Shown in pieces: positions 33,000-43,198 of a stretch of 64,000 nt of DNA. Within the stretch, counting starts at the first letter, position 1; each line of letters opens with the position of its first letter. Below the pieces are notes generated by a model. That model did not search any database. It saw nothing but the letters and a program-made list of their open reading frames with translations, and had not been told where the DNA came from. The translations under genes and the position numbers were made by a program. Source of the DNA: Ypsolopha sequella. Taxonomy: Eukaryota; Arthropoda; Insecta; Lepidoptera; Ypsolophidae. The DNA is taken from assembly GCA_934047225.1 (NCBI GenBank), contig OW204012.1, positions 2,480,001 to 2,544,000 of the forward strand. The letters run 5' to 3'.

Positions 33000-33700
33000 G
33001 AATGAATTGACACTTCATTGTACATAAAAGACACTAAAAAGAAAAAATACAGTTAAAAAGTAATATTGTACAAAGGCGGATTTATCACTTGAAGTGATTT
33101 CTTCCAGCCAATCTTTGGGTGGTGAAGAAATTATTAATTTACGAAAAATGGGGGAAAAACAAGGGTGATACAAAAATTCCGTAAATAAGGTAAAAAATCG
33201 ATAAAGTGTAAATTTAAATCTTCTTAACTACTTGTCTATTATTTATACAAATATACCACCTACCTAATTAAACTTATACTTTAAAATTACTTAAATAAAT
33301 AAACAAGACATGGCACTGAATTAAAAAAAAAACTTCCGATAATGTTCAAACGAGGAGCAAGATTTATTTATTTATTTATTTAAAAAAGGTACACCAACAG
33401 CACAAGTATTGTAACACTTAAAATAGCTTACATTTTTATAAATATTCTGATAACGAGTTCGGTACGTAACGAGATAACGGTTCAAGTAATTATAAACAAA
33501 GAGGGGTAAATCCTACAAAAAGGAAAAATACATAGTTACAAACAATTAAAAAAAACTACAAACTAAAATTACCTAACTAAACACTAAATATACTAAATTA
33601 AACCTTAACCTAAGGAAGCTAATTAAATATTAACAAATTGAAAGCTACTACCTACTGATTACAAAAATACATTATTATATGAGATTTGAATAAACAAAAG
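33000..33700 (-). repeat. Two LINE 3'-end fragments
   Basis: 33000-33140 shares the 'gatttcttccag...tttgggtgg' block with 53-250. 33365-33382 is a (ttta)n tail followed by 'ggtacaccaacagcac', similar to the block at 42880-42920. Both read on the minus strand and hold no coding part. Confidence 0.5.
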
Positions 33701-33814
33701 CGTTAGAGCAGGACTTATTCCAGCATACTGCAGCTTCTTAATGATTATATGCCATTGCGAATGTCCGGTTTACACGCTTAAAGTAACTGGTAGAGTTCCA
33801 GAAATAAAAACATT

Positions 33815-35210
33815 ACTAGCTTAATGCAAACATTTACAAAATATTACTAAATGTAGTAGCTCGGAGAGTAGAGTTGATAACATATGTGGTAAAGTAGTCA
33901 GCTATATAAGACGCTAGCTACTCTACTTATAACTAGCCACAATGTAAACATTTACAAAATATTACTAGATGAGAGTAGAGTTGATAACATATGTGGTAAA
34001 GTAGTCAGCTATATAAGACGCTAGCTACTCTACTTATAACTAGCCACAATGTAAACATTTACAAAATATTACTAAATGAGAGTAGAGTTGATAACATATG
34101 TGGTAAAGTAGTCAGCTATATAAGACGCTAGCTACTCTACTTATAACTAGCCACAATGTAAACATTTACAAAATATTACTAGATGAGAGTAGAGTTGATA
34201 ACATATGTGGTAAAGTAGTCAGCTATATAAGACGCTAGCTACTCTACTTCTAACTAGCCACAATGTAAACATTTACAAAATATTACTAAATGAGAGTAGA
34301 GTTGATAACATATGTGGTAAAGTAGTCAGCTATATAAGACGCTAGCTACTCTACTTATAACTAGCCACAATGTAAACATTTACAAAATATTACTAGATGA
34401 GAGTAGAGTTGATAACATATGTGGTAAAGTAGTCAGCTATATAAGACGCTAGCTACTCTACTTCTAACTAGCCACAATGTAAACATTTACAAAATATTAC
34501 TAAATGAGAGTAGAGTTGATAACATATGTGGTAAAGTAGTCAGCTATACAAGACGCTAGCTACTCTACTTATAACTAGCCACAATGTAAACATTTACAAT
34601 ATATTACTAGATGAGAGTAGAGTTGATAACATATGTGGTAAAGTAGTCAGCTATACGAGACGCTAGCTACTCTACTTATAACTAGCCACAATGTAAACAT
34701 TTACAAAATATTACTAGATGAGAGTAGAGTTGATAACATATGTGGTAAAGTAGTCAGCTATATAAGACGCTAGCTACTCTACTTCTAACTAACCAAAATT
34801 TAAAAATTTTCAAAATATCACTAAAGATAGTAGCTGGGAGAGTAGAGTAGATAACGCATGTGGTAAAGTAGAGTAAATAACGCATACGGTGAAGTATTCG
34901 GCTAAATAGTACGCTAGTTACTCTACTTCTAACTATCCAAAATTTAAAAATTTTCAAAATATCACTAAAGATAGTAGAGTGGGAGAGTAGAGTAGATAAC
35001 GCATGTTGTAAAGTAGAGTAGATAACGCATATGGTGAAGTATTCGGCTAAATAGTACGCTAGTTACTCTACTTCTAACTATCCAAAATTTAAACATTTAC
35101 AAAATATCACTAAAGATAGTAGCTGGGAGAGTAGAGTAGATAACGCATTTGGGAAAGTAGTCGGCAAAATAATACGCTAGTTACTCTACTTATAATTAGC
35201 CTAAATGTAA
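33815..35210. repeat. 107-bp satellite, nine regular units and longer diverged units
   Basis: The phrase gagagtagagttgataacat recurs at 33864, 33971, 34078, 34185, 34292, 34399, 34506, 34613 and 34720, always 107 bases apart. Units mostly alternate between 'actaaatgag' and 'actagatgag', so a 214-bp dimer is the likely amplified unit. After 34800 diverged units of about 145 bp follow. Each regular unit contains 'gctatataagacgctagc'. It is an intron of the plus gene between exons 4 and 3b. Confidence 0.93.
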
Positions 35211-35768
35211 ACACTGCTTAAGAGGATGGCATACCCTAGCAACTTTTTTTATTACCCGTCCAGCACAATAAGTCTAATGGCAAAGACCTTATTTACTTTT
35301 AATAGAGGCGATTATATGTTGGCTCTTTGGCCTCTTTTTCTTGGACGCGTAATACTAGTGATCACGCAGCGAAACAACAAATTGGTGTGTTTTTAGCTAA
35401 TACTGAAATATTTTGTAGGGAAAAAAGTATTGGATTTAGGTAAAATCCCTTCATATTTCTATTGCCTATTTAAAAAAAAAAAAACTTTATCTCTTAACCG
35501 TTATTTTGAAACGAACGTTTGAAAACCAAAAAAAGAGGGTGGAAAACTTTTTTTTTGACAAAAGTATAAATCTTAATACATCATTTATAGGTGGAATCCC
35601 TAGATAAAAGATAGATAAATCAAATATATTTTCTTCAATATGAGGAGAGACCTAGTTTCTTCCAATGAACCCTTGAAAACCTGGTGTTGTTGATGTTCTA
35701 GCGTCGGGTGTCCCGTTAAAGGTATTTTGTTTTTAATTCAAAATATCTGCAACTGGTTTATTATTTTT
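35211..35768. other. Intron sequence, nothing recognised
   Basis: AT-rich with long A and T runs. No open frame, repeat or hairpin was noted. Confidence 0.4.
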
Positions 35769-36115
35769 CAATGCATGTGCTCGTAAAGGCTCACTTTTTA
35801 TGCATCAAAACCGAACAGAAAGTCGATTATTTTGCCCTAGGGCTTTATTATTATTTTTTTTTTTTTTGTTTGCAATGGTTGGCTATCCTGCAGCCTTTCC
35901 TGTGTACCATAGATGTTATACTTTTTTTTCCACTGTTTAACGGCTCTGGATACAATCCTTTTGAGCCAATTACAATTTAAAGTTCACAAAATTATATTTG
36001 TTTTATTTCCTCACACTATGCATTGAAAAACATAATATGATACACGGGCGTAAAAGCAATAAATTACTCGGTTACGTTTAAAACACTCGTAAACTACTAT
36101 TATAGTTATTGATTT
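35769..36115 (+). repeat. Repeat family R1, copy 2
   Basis: It begins ttttcaatgcatgtgctcgt and ends ctcgtaaactactatta. About 60 bases of the 3' palindrome (from the centre to 'gtagca') are missing compared with copy 1. It ends only about 30 bases before the acceptor of exon 3b. Confidence 0.8.
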
Positions 36116-36145
36116 ATATTTAGTTCATCGCTTTATTACCCCCAG

Positions 36146-36290
36146 GATCGTATGGAAGACAACAATCCCCAGCTGCTCAACATTGGCATCAAAGAAGAAC
36201 CAAAGATGCCAGCTAACCTAGAGTCAATAAAGAGACAAGTGCGATCGTGGCGGGTGCTCCTGCAACGCATACCCACTTATACACATACAG
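36146..36290 (+). CDS. Plus-strand zinc-finger gene, exon 3b (KEEP linker, second copy)
   Basis: The acceptor ttattacccccag leads into 145 nt reading DRMEDNNPQLLNIGIKEEPK, then MPANLESIKRQVRSWRVLLQ and RIPTYTHT plus one base. The donor acag|gtaatt is identical to that of exon 3. Length, phases and borders match exon 3, and the reading frame is intact. Nucleotide similarity extends into both flanking introns, so exons 3 and 4 were duplicated as one genomic block. A GC-rich MITE begins within about 10 bases of the donor. Phase allows exon 4 (phase 0 end) to join exon 3b directly, or exon 2 to join it with exons 3 and 4 skipped. Confidence 0.8.
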
Positions 36291-36299
36291 GTAATTTAA

Positions 36300-36650
36300 C
36301 CCCTCGGCCATAGCTTTAGGCTTCGAGAGGTGCGCCAATTGGTTCTTCTTGCGAGGGCGCTGGCGGAGAGAACAATTGTATGAAGTTGTATAAAGCCGGC
36401 CATGGGCCGTCGCTCGCGCGTCTTGTCCGGCTTCGAGTGACTTGCGCTCTCTCAACGGCGGTGTGCGGGGTGGCGGGCGGTTGAAACAGTGATCGAGCGC
36501 ACAGAACGAACCTAATGTCGAGCGCTTTGAGCGAGCGCGCTATACATGAAGGCGCCGACGGGTGTCGTGGCAGGGCAAATCCCGTTGCAAAAACCGCCTG
36601 GAAGCGCAGCAAGAAGCGCCGACAGAAGCCTGAAGCTGTGGCCCTGCCGT
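36300..36650. repeat. GC-rich MITE inserted beside the exon 3b donor
   Basis: The intron after exon 3b matches that after exon 3, except for about 350 bases beginning cccctcggccatagctttag. These end gcctgaagctgtggccctgc, an imperfect inverted copy. The insert is much richer in GC than its surroundings. Minus-strand open frames over it carry no motif. Confidence 0.7.
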
Positions 36651-37240
36651 AAGGCTACAATGTCATAATCTTTATTTTATAGTCAAAACAGATAAAGGTA
36701 CATAAGGTTTCGTTGTCTGATACTTCAGCGCAACGACAAATAATAAAAACAAAACTTTAAGTTTTCCCAGTCTTTGACTCGTGTATTCTCCGGCGCCATT
36801 GAGTAGACGCTCGGAGAGATGGGATGCGGTAATATTTAAATCGAAAATGAAAGACTTTTGTCTTTGCGTAATTTAGTAAGAGATGTACTCAGCTAGGCGT
36901 CAGTGTTGGAAAGATAACCCACCTAAGGTATGGTTATATAAAGGTTGGAGACAGCGCCATCTGCTTGTATGTGGAACTATTTCGTTCCTTCTGTTCGACA
37001 GTAAAGCGATGCTTTATCGCAAACTACTGTGGTAAGAAGTGTCATGAATGTAAGCTAGATGGCGCTGTTAACGGGAAATTTTTCGGCTCAACCAGCACAG
37101 ATTTAATTTTAACTGTCGATTTTTGTTTTAACGATTTCAAATTCAAATTCAAATTCAAATAGTTTATTTTGCAAAGCAGGTATAGATATATACACTTTTT
37201 ACACGTCAAATTTAATCTAATAAAGAAAATATATGTAATA
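36651..37240. other. Intron sequence with a small palindromic element and a LINE tail
   Basis: gcgccatct at about 36954 and agatggcgc at about 37055 are inverted partners, as in common moth MITEs. 37138-37160 is an (attcaa)n tail of a minus-oriented LINE whose 3' UTR also appears at 45345-45560. Confidence 0.5.
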
Positions 37241-37750
37241 ATAGTAGTTTATGCTACAAGGGCGAAAAGGAATAAATTACGAGGGCGATTTAAAACACGA
37301 GCGTAGCGAGTGTTTTAAACGTAACCGAGTAATTTATTGCTTTTACGCCCGTGTATCATACTACGTTTTTCAATATCTTGTGAACTTTAAATTATGATTG
37401 GCTCAAAAGGATTGTATCCAGAGCCGTTAAACAGTGGAAAAAAGGTATAATATCTATGGTACACAGGAAAGGCAGGTTAGCCAACCTTTGCAAATTAATA
37501 AAAAAAAATAATAATAATAAAGCCCTAGTGCAAAATAATCGACTTTCTGTTCGGTTTTGATGCATAAAAAGTGGGCCTTTACGAGCACATGCATTGAAAA
37601 ATAATAAATGTACATGAACTAAATTAAAGGTTTATTTAATTTATGTAGCAATATATTTACGATTAAAATGATAGGTAAAATATATATTATACAAGGTAAA
37701 ATCCAATCACCCGCCCGAACCCATACCGGAGACCCGGCAATGTTCGCGCT
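37138..37750 (-). repeat. LINE 3' UTR (copy of 45345-45600) split by R1 copy 3
   Basis: 37138-37240 and 37601-37745 together match 45340-45565, starting from the (attcaa)n tail and passing 'tacacttttta' and 'aaatgataggtaaaatatat'. R1 copy 3 lies exactly between them, so 45345-45600 shows the empty site. Confidence 0.8.
37241..37600 (-). repeat. Repeat family R1, copy 3
   Basis: It reads atagtagtttatgctacaag at the left and gcacatgcattgaaaa at the right. The uninterrupted relative at about 45450 (gtaataaaataataaatg) fixes the ends to within a few bases. No clear target duplication is visible. Confidence 0.85.
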
Positions 37751-37821
37751 AGGATTCTATCATATAAGCGCTAACTGATATATCAGAAGCTTCAGATGAT
37801 GGTCAAGAATGTTATTATACA

Positions 37822-38080
37822 AGGTGTAACAGAAAGGTATAACCATATTTGAAGAGCTTATTCAGTCAATGATATAGTACAACTTTTACCATGGAATAAA
37901 CACTGTATCTCGAAAAAAAAAATTTACTGTTTCATAGAAAAATGCAATGCCGCTCGACTGAAATGTATGGAAGGGCAGATTTTTTTTTTGAGATTTCAGG
38001 GTTGGCTCGGTAGTAAAAGTTGTTCTATACCATTGACTGAATAAGCTCTTCAAATATGGTTATACCTTTCTGTTACACTT
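37822..38080. repeat. MITE with about 70-bp inverted ends
   Basis: The left end gtgtaacagaaaggtataac continues to 'acaacttttacca'. It is repeated inverted with few mismatches at 38008-38080. The interior is AT-rich and has no coding potential. Confidence 0.85.
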
Positions 38081-38299
38081 GTATACAGTGACTTTAAAGG
38101 GAGTTAATATAAAATAAATAAACATACATGAATCTCTGATTTTTTATTTAGGTTCTTTAAACATGGCTGTATGTGCTTGCATTCCCACTTACCCGTGTGA
38201 AATTAAAAAAAAGCTGATTATCTACTGAATGTTAAATATGTCATTTGCTAGCAATATCACTGTTTTATTTCCTCGCAATCGAAGTTAGAAGCAGAGTTA

Positions 38300-38408
38300 T
38301 AACTCTGGCATAAAACCCATTTTATCCTCGACTCAATATATGCCCTCGCCGTTCGGCTCGGGCATATAAACGTCTCGGATAAAATGGATTGTTTTATGCC
38401 CTTGTTGT
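38300..38408. repeat. Palindromic MITE
   Basis: ataaaacccattttatcctc and the inverted gataaaatggattgttttat flank an inner pair tatatgccctcgcc/ggctcgggcatata. A related arm (gcataaaatggattgttttt) lies at 9242. Confidence 0.75.
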
Positions 38409-38580
38409 ACAATCTACTATTTTGCATGTATATTTTAATATTTATATAATACAGTAAAATATGAAGCGGCCAAACTGTAGATCTGATCAGTACTCATATT
38501 TAGACAAATAAACTTTTCATTTTCATTTTACATCTCTTTTTCTCTTTTCGAGCACTGAACCCTAAATAATGTTGTTTTAG

Positions 38581-38714
38581 ATGTAGAGCAAGAAAATGTT
38601 GATGATGATCAAAGGGACCCCAATGACGTCACATCACACTTACCTGAGGAACCGATCCCTGCCGAAAGTGAACACGCTGAGATGGCGGAAGACCCTGCAG
38701 AAATTAAATATGTT
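38581..38714 (+). CDS. Plus-strand zinc-finger gene, exon 4b (acidic, second copy)
   Basis: The acceptor atgttgttttag is identical to that of exon 4. The 134 nt read, after the split Asp codon, VEQENVDDDQRDPNDVTSHL, then PEEPIPAESEHAEMAEDPAE and IKYV. The donor is gtt|gtaagt. It is two codons longer than exon 4 (an added S/H/L region) but keeps phase 1 to phase 0. It joins exon 5 at 41151 in phase. Like exon 4 it encodes an acidic, probably disordered region. It is the copy nearest to exon 5 and so the one most likely to be used constitutively. Confidence 0.78.
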
Positions 38715-39510
38715 GTAAGTGCAAATGTTACATTCTTTATAACTCACGTCACGACCCGTTACGGTTGGTTGTATATAGTAGTGGCTGCACAATGCTAAAA
38801 TTCAGTCCTGCTCTAACACTTTCGTTTTTTAACTGTCTATCCTGCTCTAATCTGATACCGCGCACGCAAAACTTCAGTTATTTTGAAATAGCGGCTTTAT
38901 TAGGACATTAACTATAATTTATTTTAGTAATAAAGATGGTTTTTTTCTAGTTAGTATCTGCGTGTGTTAGTTTTGTTTCAATCGGTTTTTAAATATAGAA
39001 ACTGAATCACTTTTATCGTGAAATTCATGATTTTTAAAAGTATTATAATTAAAAGAAGATGTTTATTTATAAAGTGTAATAAATAATTGTCTCGAGTTAA
39101 AAAACACGCCAGATTTTTATCAAAATTTTACCATCTACATTGACGGAACTGAATCCAATGCAAAACTGATGTTTAGCATTGTGGAGCCCCTTAATATTGT
39201 TGAAGTGAAGTCACGCACACTTCAGCAACGTATACATGCACGGACCTCTACTACCAAGCCTGGCGAGCCCTCGTGAGATTCCCCTAAATAGGTATGTATA
39301 CACTTTATGACCATTTTCTCCACAAAATGTTTTTTTTAGTCCTTACGTGTTTGGTCACTTGCAATTACGTAATGAGTGAAAAATAGAGTTCAAACTGAAA
39401 TGTTACTTAGGTAACGATAGGACCTTGCGTACCTTGGCAGCTTCGTTGTTTGATTCGATGTCCTCACAGAAACGGCGCCGGGATGCGCATCTCCTAATCC
39501 TGATACGCTT
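38715..39510. other. Intron sequence, start matches the intron after exon 4
   Basis: The first 60 bases are homologous to 27943-28005. The rest is AT-rich up to the LINE fragment near 39430, with no gene seen. Confidence 0.4.
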
Positions 39511-39513
39511 TTT

Positions 39514-39842
39514 ATAGAATGATTGGGCTTGTCTGTACTCGTCCCAATCTACCTCGTTTTATAGAATGATTGGGCTTGTCTGTACTCGTCCCAATCTACC
39601 TCGTTTTATAGAATGATTGGGCTTGTCTGTACTCGTCCCAATCTACCTCGCTTTATAGAATGATTGGGCTTGTCTGTACTCGTCCCAATCTACCTCGTTT
39701 TATAGAATGATTGGGCTTGTCTGTACTCGTCCCAATCTACCTCGTTTTATAGAATGATTGGGCTTGTCTGTACTCGTCCCAATCTACCTCGTTTTATAGA
39801 ATGATTGGGCTTGTCTGTACTCGTCCCAATCTACCTCGTTTC
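39514..39842. repeat. 47-bp minisatellite, seven copies, inside a LINE remnant
   Basis: The phrase atagaatgattgggcttgtc begins at 39514, 39561, 39608, 39655, 39702, 39749 and 39796, almost without change. On the minus strand the unit is LINE coding sequence (…EVDWDEYRQAQSFYK). Because 47 is not a multiple of 3, every repeat shifts the frame. The expansion therefore came after the element was dead. Confidence 0.95.
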
Positions 39843-40625
39843 TGGTGTTCATGGCTCTGTTGAATAAGTGCCTGGACTTATGCCGGAGCCGTTCGAGTTC
39901 AGGTCCCCACCAGTGACATTTCGAATTTTCGGAAGATTGCGTCACTAGTGGGCAGGCCTTTTGGTAACATGTGTTAATGCTTTTTGTTAGTGTTTTAACA
40001 TTGGCTTCAATGTTGATGTCCTCATATCCTGAAAGTTCATCTTCCACAGTTCTTTTTTCAGAAGACCCTTGTACCTTGCGATGTTCGTTTTTCTCGGGTT
40101 ACGTCTAGGTAGGGGTATTTCTGCGTGGACACCTAGTTTATAGCAGATTCTCCTGTGGTCCGAGAAAGAGGGCTCCTCAGACACATGCCATTCGGTAACT
40201 AGCTTTGCGGCCGTCTCCGTGGCTAGGGTGATGTCTACTACTGTTTGAAATATGTAGCTAACAAAGTTGGTTTAGAGGCCTTGTTAAGGACCGTAAGGTT
40301 AGTCGAGAAAAGATAAGATATTAGATCCTCACCTCTCTTGTTGGGAGTCTCGCTGCCTCAGATGGGGTGGTGACAGTTAGAGTCTGCTGACACGATCAAG
40401 TCCAGGCCACTTTGCTCGCAGTGGTGTATCAGGTCTACTAGCTCCCTAGTGGGCACCTGGTCGTCACCAGGAAGGTAGGCAGACGCCAGCACCTCGGTTG
40501 CCCTGTCTCCCCCACAGGCCTGAACTTCGAGCCTGATTGTCGTCAGATCTCTGGAACAGAACTGTGTCAGAGGCACGGCATTCAAGTGACGTGGAACGTA
40601 AATGCATGTCCGTGGGCTTTGCACG
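39784..40625 (-). pseudogene. Jockey-like LINE endonuclease-domain remnant
   Basis: On the minus strand 40624-40358 reads ...VLASAYLPGDDQ, then ELVDLIHHCEQSGLDLIVSA and DSNCHH, the 'G-D-x-N-A-H-H' metal-site region of an apurinic-type endonuclease. Frames then shift. 40184-39987 gives SEEPSFSDHRRICYKLG, the conserved 'S-x-S-D-H' catalytic end, and 40047-39784 covers the linker after it. Stops and frameshifts lie between these pieces. The 5' part is cut off by R1 copy 4 at 40636. It is a dead fragment in an intron of the plus gene. Confidence 0.82.
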
Positions 40626-40635
40626 GAGGTGTTAT

Positions 40636-41002
40636 AGTATTTTATGCTACAAGGGCGAAAAGAAATGAATTACGGCTCGTGTTTTAAACGTAACCGAGTA
40701 ATTTATTGCTTTTACGCCCGTGTATCATACTACGTTTTTCAATGCATACTGGGAGGAAATGAAAACAAATATAATCTTGTGGACTTTAAATTATGATTGG
40801 CTCAAAATGATTGTATCCAGAGCCGTTAAACAGTGGAAAAAAAAGTATAACATCTATGGTACACAGGAAAGGCTGCAGGTTAGCCAACCATTGCAAACAA
40901 ATTAAAAAAAAAATAATAATTAAGCCCTAGGGCAAAATAATCGACTTTCTGTTCGGTTTTGATGCATAAAAAGTGGGCCTTTACGAGCACATGCATTGAA
41001 AA
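40636..41002 (-). repeat. Repeat family R1, copy 4
   Basis: It begins gtattttatgctacaagggc and ends acgagcacatgcattgaaaa. About 25 bases of the palindrome ('gaggacgattt' side) are missing. It lies directly against the 5' end of the LINE endonuclease remnant. Confidence 0.8.
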
Positions 41003-41150
41003 CATATAACTTATCTCCGACATTGCCAAGGCCACATGTTCTATCAGCCCTGATCCACGGTTCCGAACTCGGCCCCTTTTTCATACTTATGTTTTTGATC
41101 ATAATTTACATAAACTTGTAGTTTCCTTGATACATAATGTTGTGTTACAG

Positions 41151-41250
41151 AACACACAAGACTACATGGACATCGGTGAGACGGTGATCAATAAGCAGGA
41201 CAGAGCGATTAGTGAGCAGGACAGAGCAACACCAGGATCCTCCTCTAAAG
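41151..41250 (+). CDS. Plus-strand zinc-finger gene, exon 5 (homologue of the satellite exon)
   Basis: The acceptor tgtgttacag leads into 100 nt: NTQDYMDIGETVINKQDRAI, then SEQDRATPGSSSK plus one base. The donor is aaag|gtaagt. It enters in phase 0 and leaves in phase 1, fitting exon 4b and the zinc-finger exon. Inside, INKQDRA and ISEQDRA are encoded by a 21-bp tandem duplication. The minus-gene homologue at 8233-8311 has a single copy, which explains 100 nt against 79 nt. This exon identifies what the satellite at 2401-8293 is made of. No domain is known; it is a polar linker between the acidic exons and the zinc fingers. Confidence 0.82.
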
Positions 41251-41644
41251 GTAAGTTATACTACTTTGTCATGATTTCTTAACCCTTAATTTGGCAACGC
41301 TTTCAAATCTAGAAATTTCAAGTTTTTTTTTCATTTTTCTTCTATATTTAGCCCTAAAAGGGACTGAAAAAAATTAAAATAAACTTAGCGTTTTCACGTT
41401 TTCCGGAAAATGAGTGTCCGCCACGGCGGACATTGTCAAAGACAGAAAATATCTTTAGAAATGATATGTCCACGATAGCGGACAATACCCAAACTAGGAA
41501 GTAAAATATTTAATTTAAGATAGGAGTTATTTATTTTATTATTGTATTATTAAGGACAACTGAGTACAATTACGGATTAATTATTTAGTATGATAACTTA
41601 ATTGGCAGTTTCGCGGATTCTTCCCCATTACCACACATAGTCGT
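41251..41644. other. Start of the 10-kb last intron, nothing recognised
   Basis: AT-rich, no open frame. 'gtccgcca.ggcggaca' (about 41415-41430) and 'tgtccacgatagcggacaa' are small inverted motifs. Confidence 0.4.
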
Positions 41645-42005
41645 ATCCATCCATCCGTCCATCAGCCAGTTCGTCCACTGCGAGACATAAGCCTTTCCAG
41701 GACTTTGCCACTCCCAGCGGTCATCATGGAAGAATTGCCCATACTCACACACGCTGGGCAGGGGGGTTGGTGAGCGCGGTGCCGGAACCCTCGCACCAGT
41801 AACGCCGCTGCCCGTTACCAGTCTGTTCCATATAAGGCCCGGCTATTAGGGATGGATATACCGCCATCCATCGGTCCCAGGCATGGTGGGCCTCCTGGTT
41901 TTTTGCCTGTGAGCTGTCCTCTTACTCTCCCCCGAATTACTTCGAGGGGGTCTCCAAGTAAGATGGTGGTACCTCCACAGTCGAGCCCGGCATTAGCTCT
42001 ACCAC
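41645..42005 (-). repeat. LINE 3'-end fragment, family L-gatgg, copy 3
   Basis: It begins with tccatccatccgtccatcag (the tail, reversed) and ends near gtcgagcccggcattagctc. It is the inverted counterpart of 22313-22660 and 45990-46350. Confidence 0.8.
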
Positions 42006-42111
42006 CTGAGTCGTATATCGCATTTAATACAGTACACAGTTGTTTCTTGTTACAGTTATGCATCGCCCTTCTCCTTGATTGACATAATATGACCACTTTC
42101 GTCAAATGTAT

Positions 42112-42699
42112 AGTGCGCGCCAATCTTTTAGTCGCCTCTGATTGAGTTACGAGTGCAAGCTTGCGCAGGCACAGTCAAGGAAACAATAATATCAGCGGTT
42201 GATTATTAAATGTTTACTATAAGTGGGAAGGTGTACTTGTTGTACCTACCTATTTAATTATTTATTTATTATTTTATTGCGATCTTAACTATATAAATAA
42301 AACGCATTAATATAAATACCATTTACCTACATTGTCGCCTTAAAACGCTATAACGTCCGCGAGGCATAACAACAACTATAAACTTTAACAAACTAAATCA
42401 GCAAATAAAGGCGACATAAACAATAACAAACAGATTCAACGATAAACTTAACGAATCATGGAGTGTTTTCATCGAATGTACTTTTCAAAGAACGCGCGCG
42501 TGTGTAGTGTACGGACGTAGCACTAACACTAACGCATAGTGTTGACACCTGCTAAATGGCGAGCGGGGGGTGTGGTGCGGCACGCAGGCGGGTGTGCTCC
42601 GCGCCCTCGCTCCTGTAACGTCCCCCTGACACCGTAAAACGGCTATTGCGTCGCCTCGTGCGGCTATCTTCAGAGGCGACTAAAAGATTGGCGCGCACT
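42112..42699. mobile_element. Non-autonomous element, 588 bp, perfect 30-bp inverted ends
   Basis: 42112-42141 begins agtgcgcgccaatcttttag. Its exact reverse complement is 42670-42699. The interior is AT-rich on the left and GC-rich on the right (42540-42660). There is no transposase frame. Confidence 0.85.
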
Positions 42700-43198
42700 G
42701 TAACAGGGCTTGTGGGTCTGGGCTTATGGGATTTCTTAATTATAGTGTCTTCCGTCTGTTGGCGTTGTGCCGATCGGCCTTCTTTGATCAAAGCTTTGTA
42801 AATTTCGTGTCGGAACACCTTCAAAGACTTTGCTTTTTGATCGTGTTTTTTATATCTCCTGTAAAAAGTCCAGGCATTATTTTATTTATTATTTATTTAT
42901 TAGAAAAGGCACATCAATAATGTAAACACATAACATTTATAATACACATGAAAAATTCTAAAACTAATGTTTACATCTATAACAGATATGCACAGCATTC
43001 ATAATTAACGTGATACATAAATTAAATTAAACACAAAACTAAGTGGAAAACTAAAACCAACATGCAATTAATATCTAATTTATACATAAAAAAAAACACA
43101 AAATTAAACTAGGTAGCATGCAAGAAAGAAAAAATTAAATTAGGTTATATTGTTAATAATTTAGACTTAAAAGAATTAAAACTATCTCGAAAAACATC
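42700..43198 (-). repeat. LINE tail and AT-rich sequence
   Basis: 42880-42905 is a (tttatt)n tail followed by 'aaaggcacatcaataatgta', similar to 33365-33400. The rest is A-rich, with no gene. Confidence 0.45.

Noticed and set aside
32568..33005. Two frames sharing 'PRSSYVRVYVCV' on opposite strands
   Set aside because: The shared peptide is produced by the two arms of the foldback MITE at 32693-32880.
36213..36612. Minus-strand frames rich in Arg/Ala/Pro
   Set aside because: They follow the GC-rich MITE at 36300-36650 and the antisense of exon 3b.
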